This document shows, in pieces, positions 1 through 8,941 of a stretch of 37,588 nucleotides of DNA. The notes beneath the pieces are model-generated. The model saw only the letters and a list, made by a program, of their open reading frames with translations. It ran no database searches and had not been told where the DNA came from. The stretch's first letter is position 1, and each line of letters opens with the position of its first letter. The translations under genes and the position numbers were made by a program. Source of the DNA: Methanolobus sp. (lineage in GTDB: Archaea > Halobacteriota > Methanosarcinia > Methanosarcinales > Methanosarcinaceae); the NCBI RefSeq assembly GCF_016278365.1, contig NZ_JADQBZ010000013.1:1-37588 (forward strand). The letters are read 5' to 3'.

Positions 1-508
1 TGAGGATTTCTACTGTGTCCTTCTGTCCAAGCATTGAAGTTGTCATGAGGGCAGATCCTGCGAGAAGTAATTTTGAGCCTTTGTTCTTCTTGATCTCTTC
101 CACGAGCGTGTCATTGGATACATCCACACCCAGATCGATGATCTTGAAGCCGTTTGCACCGAGCATTGTTGACACAAGCCTGTGGCCGATATCGTGAATG
201 TCCCCTTCCTGAACAAAAGTGATGGCAGTTCCAACACCTTCGCCGGCTTTTTCTTTTGCCAGCTCCGGAGTGAGGATTTCCATTGCAGAATTCATGGCTT
301 TTGCAGACATCATGATCTGAGGGAGATAGATCTCTGCTGCCTCGAATTTGTCACCGATTATTTTCATTCCTACTGCAAGGCCGCCATCAATAGCCTCGAC
401 TGCCGATATACCCTCAGCCAGGGCTGCCTTTGTGGCCTCTACAGTACCGTTGATGTCCTGCTTGACTATTGAGTCTCTGAGTTTGTCTAAGATTTCATTC
501 TTTCCCAT
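1..508 (-). CDS. mtmC: Monomethylamine corrinoid protein MtmC (partial, C-terminus off window)
   Basis: The visible 169 residues are the N-terminal four-helix cap and the first part of the B12-binding Rossmann domain. The cobalt-ligand motif DIHDIG is present (His about 105), followed by HRLVSTMLGANGF. In this family the protein carries methyl groups from the pyrrolysine-containing monomethylamine methyltransferase MtmB to MtbA in the cytoplasm. I choose MtmC over MtbC or MttC because the stretches VGMKIIGDKFEAAEIYLPQI and SALMTTSMLGQKD match the MtmC pattern I know. The start ATG (506-508) has a GGTGA Shine-Dalgarno about 4 nt upstream. The gene runs off the left edge, so the usual mtmB partner would lie outside. 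It is divergent from the regulator and kinase genes on its right. Confidence 0.9.
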   Translation of the reverse strand, partial: MGKNEILDKLRDSIVKQDINGTVEATKAALAEGISAVEAIDGGLAVGMKIIGDKFEAAEIYLPQIMMSAKAMNSAMEILTPELAKEKAGEGVGTAITFVQEGDIHDIGHRLVSTMLGANGFKIIDLGVDVSNDTLVEEIKKNKGSKLLLAGSALMTTSMLGQKDTVEIL

Positions 509-537
509 TTGGTCACCTTATATTTTTTATTATATAG

Positions 538-552
538 TATATTTAAATATAG
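538..552 (-). promoter_or_regulatory. Putative mtmC TATA box
   Basis: On the minus strand an AT-only stretch (core TATTTAAATATA) lies about 30-45 nt upstream of the mtmC ATG. With archaeal spacing this predicts transcription starting near 515-522 and a very short leader. Inferred from position and composition only. Confidence 0.5.
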
Positions 553-895
553 TTACAACTAACCAGTGATATTTCCCTTGAAAACGAATTCCTGTCAAGG
601 CTTTTCAGCGGGTAGCTGCTGTTAAATATTGCAATGCCTTAGTGACATATAGCCTGATTCATCCCGATTCTTCACCAACTCAGTTACATATCCATTCTGG
701 GAAGAAAATGACATAAAAACGCGAACGGAATGTTTCAGCCTATTTGCAGGTGACCTTGTGACATGACATCTACAGGATGATTTGTTACCTGTCTTGTGAA
801 TTGTAAGTATTCATGTGAATCTACCAGTAAAATAAATTAATATAAGTCCAGCTCAAACTTGGTTTATCGAACAGGAAACAGTGGATGGAGATTCC

Positions 896-922
896 AACCA
901 ATGGTTTAATGTAACCAATGGT
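896..922. repeat. Direct repeat AACCAATGGT x2, possible operator
   Basis: The 10-mer AACCAATGGT occurs at 896-905 and 913-922, 17 bp apart start to start, 50-75 bp upstream of the first regulator gene. Each copy is a near-palindrome. The position suits an autoregulatory operator for the winged-helix proteins encoded just downstream, but this is inference. Confidence 0.4.
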
Positions 923-972
923 CAAAAGTGCTAATAACCTAATGTCAGCACATTAATCAGGATAATAACAGT

Positions 973-1755
973 ATGAAAACATCACTTGTCAATACCGTAT
1001 GGTTTTCTGAAAAAAGAAAAAACCTGCTATTACTGCTCACTGAGGGAACACGCGATATAGAGCAAATTAAGAGATCACTTAATGTTACAACCCGGGCGAT
1101 AATGCCTCAGATCAAGATGTTAAAGCAGCACCATCTTATAGATCAAGCCGGCGACAGTTTTAGTCTGACAACTACAGGAGAGATCATCGTTAAGAGTATG
1201 TCACCACTTTTGGAGACATCAAGGATCATAGAGGAAAACAAAGATTTCTGGACCACTCGTAATTATGATGCATTACCCTCTCATCTTTTCAGCCGGCTAA
1301 GAGAACTTGGTCATTATTTTTTAATAGAACCGGATATTAACCACCTGTTCGAACTTCCGAGGGAATTCACGGAAAATATTCCCAGATCAAAGAACATAAT
1401 GACATTTGCTTCATACCTACATCCGGCTTTTTCTTCTCTCTACTCAGAGATTGCAGATTCGGTGGATGAGATTTCACTATTCCTGACCATGCCTGCTTTT
1501 GAAAAACTTAAAAAAGAACATATTGCGGATTACACCAGACTGATGAGATCCGATAGTGCAAGGATATTTCTTTTTTATGATAATATCAAGCTGCCAATGA
1601 TCACGGTGACTGACTGGTTCAGCTATATCTGTCTTTTCAACGAAGAAGGAAGATATGATCACAGGGACATAATCAGTTTTGATGAGAGCGCTCTGAAATG
1701 GTGCCATGATTTTTTTGAATACTATAAGACTTATTCAAAGGAAGTGCTGCAATAA
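973..1755 (+). CDS. Msr-type transcriptional regulator (winged HTH plus FilR1/DUF1724 domain), copy 1
   Basis: 260 residues. The N-terminal winged helix (about residues 8-75) opens with NTVWFSEKRKNLLLLLTEG. The C-terminal half (about 125-245) has the FilR1/DUF1724 pattern, ending GRYDHRDIISFDESALKWC. In Methanosarcina, proteins of this architecture (MsrA-MsrG) activate or repress methyltransferase/corrinoid genes for methanol and methyl sulfides. The gene is followed after 51 bp by a paralog with the same layout, then by a histidine kinase and a response regulator, and is divergent from mtmC. A role in methylamine gene control is therefore likely but inferred. ATG start; the ribosome site upstream (AGGA) is weak. 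Confidence 0.75.
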   Translation: MKTSLVNTVWFSEKRKNLLLLLTEGTRDIEQIKRSLNVTTRAIMPQIKMLKQHHLIDQAGDSFSLTTTGEIIVKSMSPLLETSRIIEENKDFWTTRNYDALPSHLFSRLRELGHYFLIEPDINHLFELPREFTENIPRSKNIMTFASYLHPAFSSLYSEIADSVDEISLFLTMPAFEKLKKEHIADYTRLMRSDSARIFLFYDNIKLPMITVTDWFSYICLFNEEGRYDHRDIISFDESALKWCHDFFEYYKTYSKEVLQ

Positions 1756-1806
1756 GCAACTATCATACAGGACTATTTGCATATATAAAGCCCCAGGAGG
1801 CGTAAA

Positions 1807-2598
1807 ATGGAATCCTCGTTAATGAATACGGTGTGGTTCTCTGACAAAAGAAGGAAATTACTGCTGTTCTTGCTGGAAGGCAAAAAACATCCTGATGAAA
1901 TAAAGAATGCCTTTGACGTTTCATGGCGCTCATTGATACTTCCTCTTAAAGAACTTAAAGAAGATGAGCTTATAATTAATCATAACGGGAGTTACGAACT
2001 GTCCTGCATCGGTAAAATGCTGGCAGAGAACGTAAAACCTATTGACAGGATATTGAATCTGTTTGATGGGAACACTGATTACTGGACAGAACGCGATCTT
2101 AAAGAGATACCACAGCATTTGCTTGAGCGTATTGGAGAAATAGAGAATTATACTATAATTGAACCTGACCTGAACAACATGTTCGAGCCAGCGGAACAAT
2201 TCCTTCGGTCACTTCACATGTCCAAGCGCATAAATGCTGTTTTTTCTATTTATCATCCGCTATATCCGGCACTCTATTGCCAGCTTGCAAAAAAAGGAAT
2301 TCCTATTTCTCTGATCCTTACAGAACCCGTACTCCGGAGAATGTGTGAGGATTGCAAGGAAGAAACGGAAAATATCCGGCAACTTCAAAACACAAGGTTT
2401 TTCCTATATAACAATGAGAAGGTTCCACCATCATTTGTAATTACTGATGATATGCTTCTTGCCAGTTTTTTTACTAAAAGCGGAAGATATGATCACAGAG
2501 ACGTAATAAGTTTTGCAGAGTGTTCTCTTGATTGGGGTGAGCACCTTTTCAATCACTATAGAAGTATTTCCCGCGAATTGCCTGAGCTTTTGTTCTAG
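1807..2598 (+). CDS. Msr-type transcriptional regulator (winged HTH plus FilR1/DUF1724 domain), copy 2
   Basis: 263 residues, a tandem paralog of the gene just upstream. It shares the opening NTVWFSDKRRKLLLFLLEG and the C-terminal GRYDHRDVISFAECSLDWG, while the middle has diverged strongly. A good AGGAGG Shine-Dalgarno (1795-1800) precedes the ATG. No receiver domain is present, so if the neighbouring kinase controls it, that would not be by classical Asp phosphorylation. Methanosarcina MsmS/MsrG is a known kinase-regulator pairing of this sort. The gene ends with TAG, which is also the pyrrolysine codon here. The paralog stops at the equivalent place, so I read TAG as a stop. Confidence 0.75.
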   Translation: MESSLMNTVWFSDKRRKLLLFLLEGKKHPDEIKNAFDVSWRSLILPLKELKEDELIINHNGSYELSCIGKMLAENVKPIDRILNLFDGNTDYWTERDLKEIPQHLLERIGEIENYTIIEPDLNNMFEPAEQFLRSLHMSKRINAVFSIYHPLYPALYCQLAKKGIPISLILTEPVLRRMCEDCKEETENIRQLQNTRFFLYNNEKVPPSFVITDDMLLASFFTKSGRYDHRDVISFAECSLDWGEHLFNHYRSISRELPELLF

Positions 2599-2647
2599 CT
2601 ATCATTACCGTCTCATTCAACAGGATTATTAGAGCAAGGATGTGCAA

Positions 2648-5506
2648 ATGCAACCAAAAGAACTGTCAATAAAAACCAAATTGATTGCATATATAGTGAT
2701 AGGTGTGTTCCTGGTACTTGCCGCATCAACAGCCGTAAGCATCTCAACAGTGACCACACAGCAACGGGAACTGGCATATCTGCAATCAGTAGAAATGGCG
2801 AGGGATTACGCAAACCAGTTTGACGGGGATATGAAGGCCAATGAGGCTATTGCAAATACTCTTGCAAAAACAATGGAGCAATATAATTCTGCAGATAGGG
2901 AAGAAGTTAACAACATACTTAAAAATGTCATGGTTGAGAACCCTAGCCTTACAGGAGTATATGTAGGTTATGAACCAAATGCTTTTGACGGGAAGGACAG
3001 TGAATATGTCAATTCCGAAGGCCATGATTCAACTGGCAGGTTCGTTCCTTACTGGAACACACTACAAGGCTCTGTAAGTGTCGAACCACTGGTCTTCTAT
3101 GATGAGTTCGATTACTACCAGTTACCAAAGAAAACAGGGGTTATTACAGTCACTGAGCCCTATTTTTATCAAGGCATTTTCATGGTGAGCTTTGATTCAC
3201 CTATTATCAAGAACGGGGAATTCATAGGTATTGCCGGGGTCGATGTGTCACTGGACTATATTGATGATGTTGTGGGTGACATCAGAGCATTTGAGACAGG
3301 CTATGCTTTTGTGACCGGCAATACAGGCATCCTTGTATCACATCCTCAATACAAGGATGGGATTGGCTCACAGACACTTTATGATTTCGGAGTACCTGAG
3401 ATATCAGAAGCTGCCGATAATATAAGGCATGGTAAAGGAGGGAGTGTGGAAACTATCGACCCTTCCACAGGCAAGGAAATAATCATGTTCTACGAGCCTG
3501 TCAAAACCGGTAACTACTCTTTCTTGCTTGTTGTCCCAAAAGAGGAAATGTTTGCAGGCGTCACAAGCCTCCGAAATAAGCTGATAATCATATCGGCTAT
3601 CTCGATTTGTTTTATGGCTGTGGTATCCTATCTTATTGCCGTGTCGATAACTTCCCCTATCGATGAGATTGTTTATAACTTCAGGCAGATAGCCAGGGAT
3701 GCCGTGAACGGGAAGCTGGACACCAGAGCAGATACCAAGGTACAGAGGGATTTCAAGGAGATACCGTTAGGACTTAATGAAATACTTGAGGCTGTTATAG
3801 CCCCGATACGTGAGACTGTAAGGGTGACAAATGCTCTTGCCAAGGGGAAACTTGAGACACGTACGGAGCTGGAGTTGAAGGGAGAGTTCAAGGAACTGGG
3901 AGATACGCTGGACAATTTTGCGGAATCACTCAACAATATTATTGCAGACTCAAACAGCGTACTTACTTCAATCCAGAATAATAATTTCTCACGCAGTGTA
4001 TGGATACACGGGGAAGGGGACTTCAAGATCCTGACAGACGGGATAGAAGAAACAAGACACTCTCTGAATGCGGCTATTACTGAGCAGAAAAAAGCTGAGA
4101 AGGCTCTAAGGGATTCGGAGAAAAAGTTCAGGACACTGTTTGAGAGTCCCAATGATGCGATATATCTGCATGATCTGGACGGCAAGTTCCTTGAAGTGAA
4201 TGAGGTTGCATGTGAAAGAATGGGATATGTGTATGAAGATTTTCTTAAAATGACATATATGGATATTGACAGTCACTATCCTGGCAGACAGATAATAAAG
4301 GTCATCAGAGAACTTTGCAAGTCCAAGAGCAACCTGCTGGAAACAGTGCATATGAGAAAGGACGGCTTTACTTTCCCGGTAGAACTGAGCAGCAGGATAA
4401 TAAAATATGAAGGCACCACTGCCATTATCACCATCGCACGTGATATCAGCAAACGAAAGAAGACGGAAGAGGACCTGAAGAAATACGCTGAAGACCTTAA
4501 AAGTTCCAATGATCTAAAAGAAGAGATGGAAAGCATCATCAATCACAGCCCTGTAATAGTATTTAAGTGGAGACCGGAAAAGGACTGGCCCGTAGAGTTC
4601 GTGTCCAGTAATATCACCCAGCTTGGCTATACAGTAGAAGATTTTACATCCAACCGGATCAAGTATGCTGATATCGTACATCCGGAAGACTCTGAAAGGA
4701 CGCATCTTCATTCTCCCAGGTATTACCAGCATAGATCCAGCGATATCAACTGGGAATACAGGATATTCACCAAATCCGGAGATGTGAGATGGGTGGATGA
4801 GAGGACTTTTGTCAGACGCCATAACGAAGGCGATATTACGCTGCAAGGCATCATACTTGACATCACAGAGCGGAAAAAAGCGGAAGAAGCTCTTTTGCAG
4901 GCAGAGAAAGTACGAAAAAAGGAAATCCACCACCGTGTTAAGAACAACCTGCAGGTTATCTCAAGCCTTCTTTACCTGGCATCTGAGAATTTCAAGGACC
5001 AGAATGTAATAGAAGCTTTCATGGACAGCCGCAACAGAGTCAGATCAATGGCCCTGATACATGAGGAACTGTACCAGTCAAAGGATATGACAAGTATCGA
5101 TTTTGCTGATTATACCGAGAACCTGCTCGAATATCTCTCTAAGTCATACAGGATAGATAACAAGGATGTTAAGCTTGTATCGAACATTGAAAATATCTAT
5201 CTGGGAGTTGATACCGCAGTGCCGCTTGGAATGGTGATCAATGAACTGGTTTCCAATTCCATGAAGCATGCTTTCCAGAACGGTGCACACGGAAAGATCA
5301 CTGTTGATCTCAGCATCCAGAACACTACTCTCATACTGAAGGTAAAGGATGACGGAATTGGTCTTCCTCCTGAAATAGATTTCAGGAAAACCGAATCATT
5401 GGGTCTGCAACTTGTGACTACTCTTGTGGACCAGATAGACGGTACTATTGAACTTAATGTAAACGAAGGAACTGAGTTTCTTATAAGGTTTGAAGAAGCG
5501 AAATAG
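2648..5506 (+). CDS. Membrane sensor histidine kinase (Cache-HAMP-PAS-PAS-HisKA_2-HATPase)
   Basis: 952 residues counted from the ATG at 2648. The ATG has an AAGGA ribosome site 7 nt away; the in-frame GTG at 2642 is too close to it. Visible order: membrane helix 12-35; extracytoplasmic Cache-like sensor domain about 40-305 with VYVGYEPNAFDG and FIGIAGVDVSLDYI; membrane helix 312-334; HAMP-like segment 335-430; PAS 490-605; PAS 625-745; HisKA_2 with EIHHRVKNNLQ (His 761/762); and an HATPase with NELVSNSMKHAF and DDGIGLP. The kinase should sense an external small molecule and autophosphorylate in the cytoplasm. The adjacent response regulator is its natural partner. Placement between mtmC, Msr-type regulators and pyl genes suggests it reports on methylamine supply, which is inferred. 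The gene ends in TAG, with TAA six codons further. Confidence 0.85.
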   Translation: MQPKELSIKTKLIAYIVIGVFLVLAASTAVSISTVTTQQRELAYLQSVEMARDYANQFDGDMKANEAIANTLAKTMEQYNSADREEVNNILKNVMVENPSLTGVYVGYEPNAFDGKDSEYVNSEGHDSTGRFVPYWNTLQGSVSVEPLVFYDEFDYYQLPKKTGVITVTEPYFYQGIFMVSFDSPIIKNGEFIGIAGVDVSLDYIDDVVGDIRAFETGYAFVTGNTGILVSHPQYKDGIGSQTLYDFGVPEISEAADNIRHGKGGSVETIDPSTGKEIIMFYEPVKTGNYSFLLVVPKEEMFAGVTSLRNKLIIISAISICFMAVVSYLIAVSITSPIDEIVYNFRQIARDAVNGKLDTRADTKVQRDFKEIPLGLNEILEAVIAPIRETVRVTNALAKGKLETRTELELKGEFKELGDTLDNFAESLNNIIADSNSVLTSIQNNNFSRSVWIHGEGDFKILTDGIEETRHSLNAAITEQKKAEKALRDSEKKFRTLFESPNDAIYLHDLDGKFLEVNEVACERMGYVYEDFLKMTYMDIDSHYPGRQIIKVIRELCKSKSNLLETVHMRKDGFTFPVELSSRIIKYEGTTAIITIARDISKRKKTEEDLKKYAEDLKSSNDLKEEMESIINHSPVIVFKWRPEKDWPVEFVSSNITQLGYTVEDFTSNRIKYADIVHPEDSERTHLHSPRYYQHRSSDINWEYRIFTKSGDVRWVDERTFVRRHNEGDITLQGIILDITERKKAEEALLQAEKVRKKEIHHRVKNNLQVISSLLYLASENFKDQNVIEAFMDSRNRVRSMALIHEELYQSKDMTSIDFADYTENLLEYLSKSYRIDNKDVKLVSNIENIYLGVDTAVPLGMVINELVSNSMKHAFQNGAHGKITVDLSIQNTTLILKVKDDGIGLPPEIDFRKTESLGLQLVTTLVDQIDGTIELNVNEGTEFLIRFEEAK

Positions 5507-5516
5507 AGGTGTAAAG

Positions 5517-5906
5517 ATGGATAACGCAAAGATCCTTGTTGTTGAGGATGAAAATGTGGTGGCACTGGAAATAAAGAAAAGACTGACAAGACTTGGATAT
5601 GTAGTCCCAAGTGTTGCAGCCTCTGGGAAAGAAGCTATCAGCAAGGCAAAAGGTTTTCTTCCGGACCTGATATTGATGGATATACGTCTTAAAGGGGAGA
5701 TGGATGGGATCGAAGCTGCACAGGAGATATGGACACAACTAGGTATCCCGGTAATCTATCTTACCGCTCATTCTGACGATGAGACATTAAAGAGAGCAAA
5801 ACAGACCAATCCTTATGGTTATGTGCTGAAGCCTTTTGAGGAAGAGGATCTTCGGGCTGTAATCGAGGTGGCCCTTTACAGGCGTCAGAAGGAAACATGC
5901 GAATAA
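5517..5906 (+). CDS. Single-domain response regulator (CheY-like receiver)
   Basis: 129 residues forming one receiver domain with no output domain. The acidic pocket is E10/D11, the phosphoacceptor is D55 (LILMDIRL), and the conserved T83 and K105 (YVLKPF) are present. The ATG at 5517 is preferred because a GAGGTG ribosome site lies 6 nt upstream; the longer in-frame start at 5490 would overlap the kinase gene. The gap to the kinase stop is only 10 nt, so the two are surely co-transcribed. With no DNA-binding domain it must act through protein contact or as a phosphate relay. The FilR1 regulators encoded upstream are possible targets, but nothing in the sequence proves this. Confidence 0.9.
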   Translation: MDNAKILVVEDENVVALEIKKRLTRLGYVVPSVAASGKEAISKAKGFLPDLILMDIRLKGEMDGIEAAQEIWTQLGIPVIYLTAHSDDETLKRAKQTNPYGYVLKPFEEEDLRAVIEVALYRRQKETCE

Positions 5907-6183
5907 TCATATAGTTAAGCGAAAAATATAAATATATTCAAAATTTCCTTCAGGGCCTGCTCGGTTTTCAACAGCCGGAAAGTATCTCATTTTGAACTCA
6001 CTTAACTATCGTAAAGTATCATAGCACCTGACAGTTCACATAGTCATTGAAGAGTGGAACAGAATTACGCTATATACCAGCGTTGCGTAGTATTCTTTGG
6101 GAACGGAGCGTTTCTGAGGAATAGACTGGGAATCTTTTCCATCAATGTGACTCTCCCATTAGTCGGGGCCTTATCCATAGCAG

Positions 6184-6202
6184 GGACGCAAATTTTGCGT
6201 CC
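6184..6202. repeat. Perfect palindrome GGACGCAAA-T-TTTGCGTCC
   Basis: Nine-base arms separated by a single T, extendable by CAG/CTG with one bulged base. It lies about 80-100 bp upstream of the predicted pyl-leader TATA box. No T-run follows, so it is not an intrinsic terminator on the plus strand. A one-base loop suits a dimeric protein binding site better than an RNA hairpin. Confidence 0.55.
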
Positions 6203-6280
6203 TCTGTCACTTCCTGACTGTCGGTTGGAAGAGTGTATAGTTAAATATATATATGCGAAATTATTACCTGCTTGAGTAAC

Positions 6281-6290
6281 CTTTAAATAC
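6281..6290 (+). promoter_or_regulatory. Putative TATA box for the pyl operon leader
   Basis: CTTTAAATAC lies 67 bp upstream of the leader ORF start at 6357. A start of transcription about 25 nt downstream would give a leader of roughly 45 nt before the small ORF and about 230 nt before pylS. An alternative TATA-like run is at 6306-6317. Confidence 0.4.
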
Positions 6291-6356
6291 CTGCGTTTGT
6301 GGGCAATATATATATATGCCGATGAACAAGATTCTACATGCTAAGGATATAAAAAT

Positions 6357-6500
6357 ATGATAACATATCCTGTCAAACATTCTAACAGAAGAGGCGCAGG
6401 CTACTGGAAGAAAAGAAACCAAGAATTAACAGGAGAAATAGATATGTCATTCACTAAGAGCAAAGGAAGTAACTGGACACTGGAATACCTCGGATTCTAG
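6357..6500 (+). CDS. Putative 47-residue leader peptide ending in TAG, upstream of pylS
   Basis: This small ORF has an ATG with an AAGGA ribosome site 9 nt upstream (6343-6347). It encodes a basic N-terminal part (RRGAGYWKKRNQEL), then an internal in-frame ATG (6444) with its own AGGAG site (6431-6435), and ends ...TLEYLGF-TAG at 6498-6500. If TAG is read as pyrrolysine the frame runs on through the pylS ribosome site (AAGGAG, 6528-6533), meets a second TAG at 6558-6560 inside pylS, and stops at TAA 6567-6569, giving about 70 residues. I recognise no family. The two ribosome sites and the coherent reading frame argue for translation. The placement suggests a regulatory leader, which is inference. 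Confidence 0.5.
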   Translation: MITYPVKHSNRRGAGYWKKRNQELTGEIDMSFTKSKGSNWTLEYLGF

Positions 6501-6511
6501 GAAATGCTTAG

Positions 6512-7873
<1,362 letters not shown>

Positions 7874-7882
7874 GGTGATAGC

Positions 7883-8941
7883 TTGCTAAATAACATGACA
7901 CAAAACGACCTGGACAAGTTTGCAGGGAAGATACTGGAAGGGGCACAACTCTCTGACGAAGAACTCCGGGAACTGCTCAGGATGAATGGCAACGAGCAGC
8001 TTGAGAAGCTTTTTTACTTATCAAGGAAGGTCAGGGATCATTTCTTCGGAAACAAGGTTTTCCTCTACAGCTTCGTTTATTTTTCCACCTACTGTAAGAA
8101 CAAGTGCACTTTCTGTTATTACAGGGAAAACCATGAGATAAACAGATATCGCCTAAGCATCGAGGAAGTGCGCAATATATGCCGAGCACTGAAAGGTGAG
8201 AGTATTCATATGATTGACCTTACCATGGGAGAAGATCCTTACTTCCATGAGAAACCTGAATATTTCATTGATGTTGTAAGGGCCGTAAGGTCAGAGCTCG
8301 ACCTTCCCATTATGATATCTCCAGGAGTCATGGAAAATGAAGTGCTAAAGAAACTGCATGACAATGGCGCCAACTTCCTTGCCTTGTACCAGGAGACACA
8401 CGACCGGGATCTCTACCGGAAACTGAGGGTCGGACAATCCTTTGAGGACAGAGTAAATGCCCGTAAATTTGCCAAGAGCATCGGTTACTGCGTTGAGGAT
8501 GGGATACTCACCGGTGTCGGCAATGACATCGAATCGACCATAAGATCACTCAGAGGCATAGAGACAAATACTCCTGACATGGTGAGAGTCATGACATTCG
8601 TACCACAGGAGGGCACACCTCTTGAAAATGTGGACCGCATATCAAGCATCGAAGAGCTGAAGATAATAGCTATTCTCAGGCTTATGTTCCCTGACAGGCT
8701 CATACCGGCATCCCTTGATCTCGAAGGAATTCCGGGAATGGTGCACAGGCTCAACGCCGGAGCAAATGTGGTGACATCCATAATACCTTCGGATTCCGCG
8801 CTTGAAGGAGTCGTTAACTATGACAGAGGAGCCGAAGAGAGGCACAGGGATCCGAAAAGCGTCGTAGAGTGCCTGAAGACCATGGGGATGGAACCTGCAA
8901 GCCAGGCCGATTTCAACAGGATAGTGGGGATGGTAGCATGA
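7883..8941 (+). CDS. pylB: 3-methylornithine synthase PylB (radical SAM)
   Basis: 352 residues. The radical-SAM cluster motif CxxxCxxC is YCKNKCTFCYY (C71, C75, C78), followed by a TIM-barrel-type sequence with DLTMGEDPYFHEKPEYF and the C-terminal LDLEGIPGMVHRLNAGANVVTSIIPS. PylB isomerises L-lysine to 3-methylornithine, the first step of pyrrolysine synthesis. The start is TTG at 7883, five nt after a GAGGTG ribosome site. The first in-frame ATG (7895) is 17 nt from that site and is less likely. The stop overlaps the pylC start in an ATGA. Confidence 0.96.
   Translation: MLNNMTQNDLDKFAGKILEGAQLSDEELRELLRMNGNEQLEKLFYLSRKVRDHFFGNKVFLYSFVYFSTYCKNKCTFCYYRENHEINRYRLSIEEVRNICRALKGESIHMIDLTMGEDPYFHEKPEYFIDVVRAVRSELDLPIMISPGVMENEVLKKLHDNGANFLALYQETHDRDLYRKLRVGQSFEDRVNARKFAKSIGYCVEDGILTGVGNDIESTIRSLRGIETNTPDMVRVMTFVPQEGTPLENVDRISSIEELKIIAILRLMFPDRLIPASLDLEGIPGMVHRLNAGANVVTSIIPSDSALEGVVNYDRGAEERHRDPKSVVECLKTMGMEPASQADFNRIVGMVA

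Larger units (their letters stand above)
509..972. other. Divergent intergenic region between mtmC and the regulator genes
   Basis: This 464-bp non-coding stretch separates the leftward mtmC gene from the rightward regulator/kinase genes. Besides the mtmC TATA box it holds an AT-rich stretch near 831-845 (aaataaattaatataag) that may be the rightward TATA box, a CCTTGA/TCAAGG inverted repeat near 577-600, and the direct repeat at 896-922. I see no convincing small ORF or tRNA. It is long enough to hold control sites for both directions. Confidence 0.6.
5907..6356. other. Long non-coding stretch upstream of the pyl operon
   Basis: The region holds an AT-rich TATA-like box at about 5925-5938 (aaaatataaatata), the palindrome at 6184-6202, and two further TATA-like boxes at 6241-6255 and 6281-6290. 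The middle part (about 5960-6240) is richer in GC and can form several short hairpins, for example ACGCT/AGCGT at about 6067-6083. An untranslated RNA starting near 5960 is conceivable. The usual resident of this position in relatives, the tRNA-Pyl gene, was searched for by its anticodon loop CTCTAAA and its TTAGATTCC T-loop and is not there. Confidence 0.4.

Noticed and set aside
577-600. CCTTGA...TCAAGG inverted repeat upstream of mtmC
   Set aside because: Six-base arms with a loop of about 13 bases are expected by chance in several places of a region this size; kept only as a note within the intergenic entry.
2596-2815. TAG read-through extension of regulator 2 (about 67 codons)
   Set aside because: The paralog ends at the equivalent residue and the extension overlaps the start of the kinase gene in another frame, so the TAG is most simply a stop.
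6054-6275. 73-codon ORF in the pyl upstream gap
   Set aside because: It contains the palindrome and a TATA-like run, lacks a ribosome site and has no protein-like pattern.
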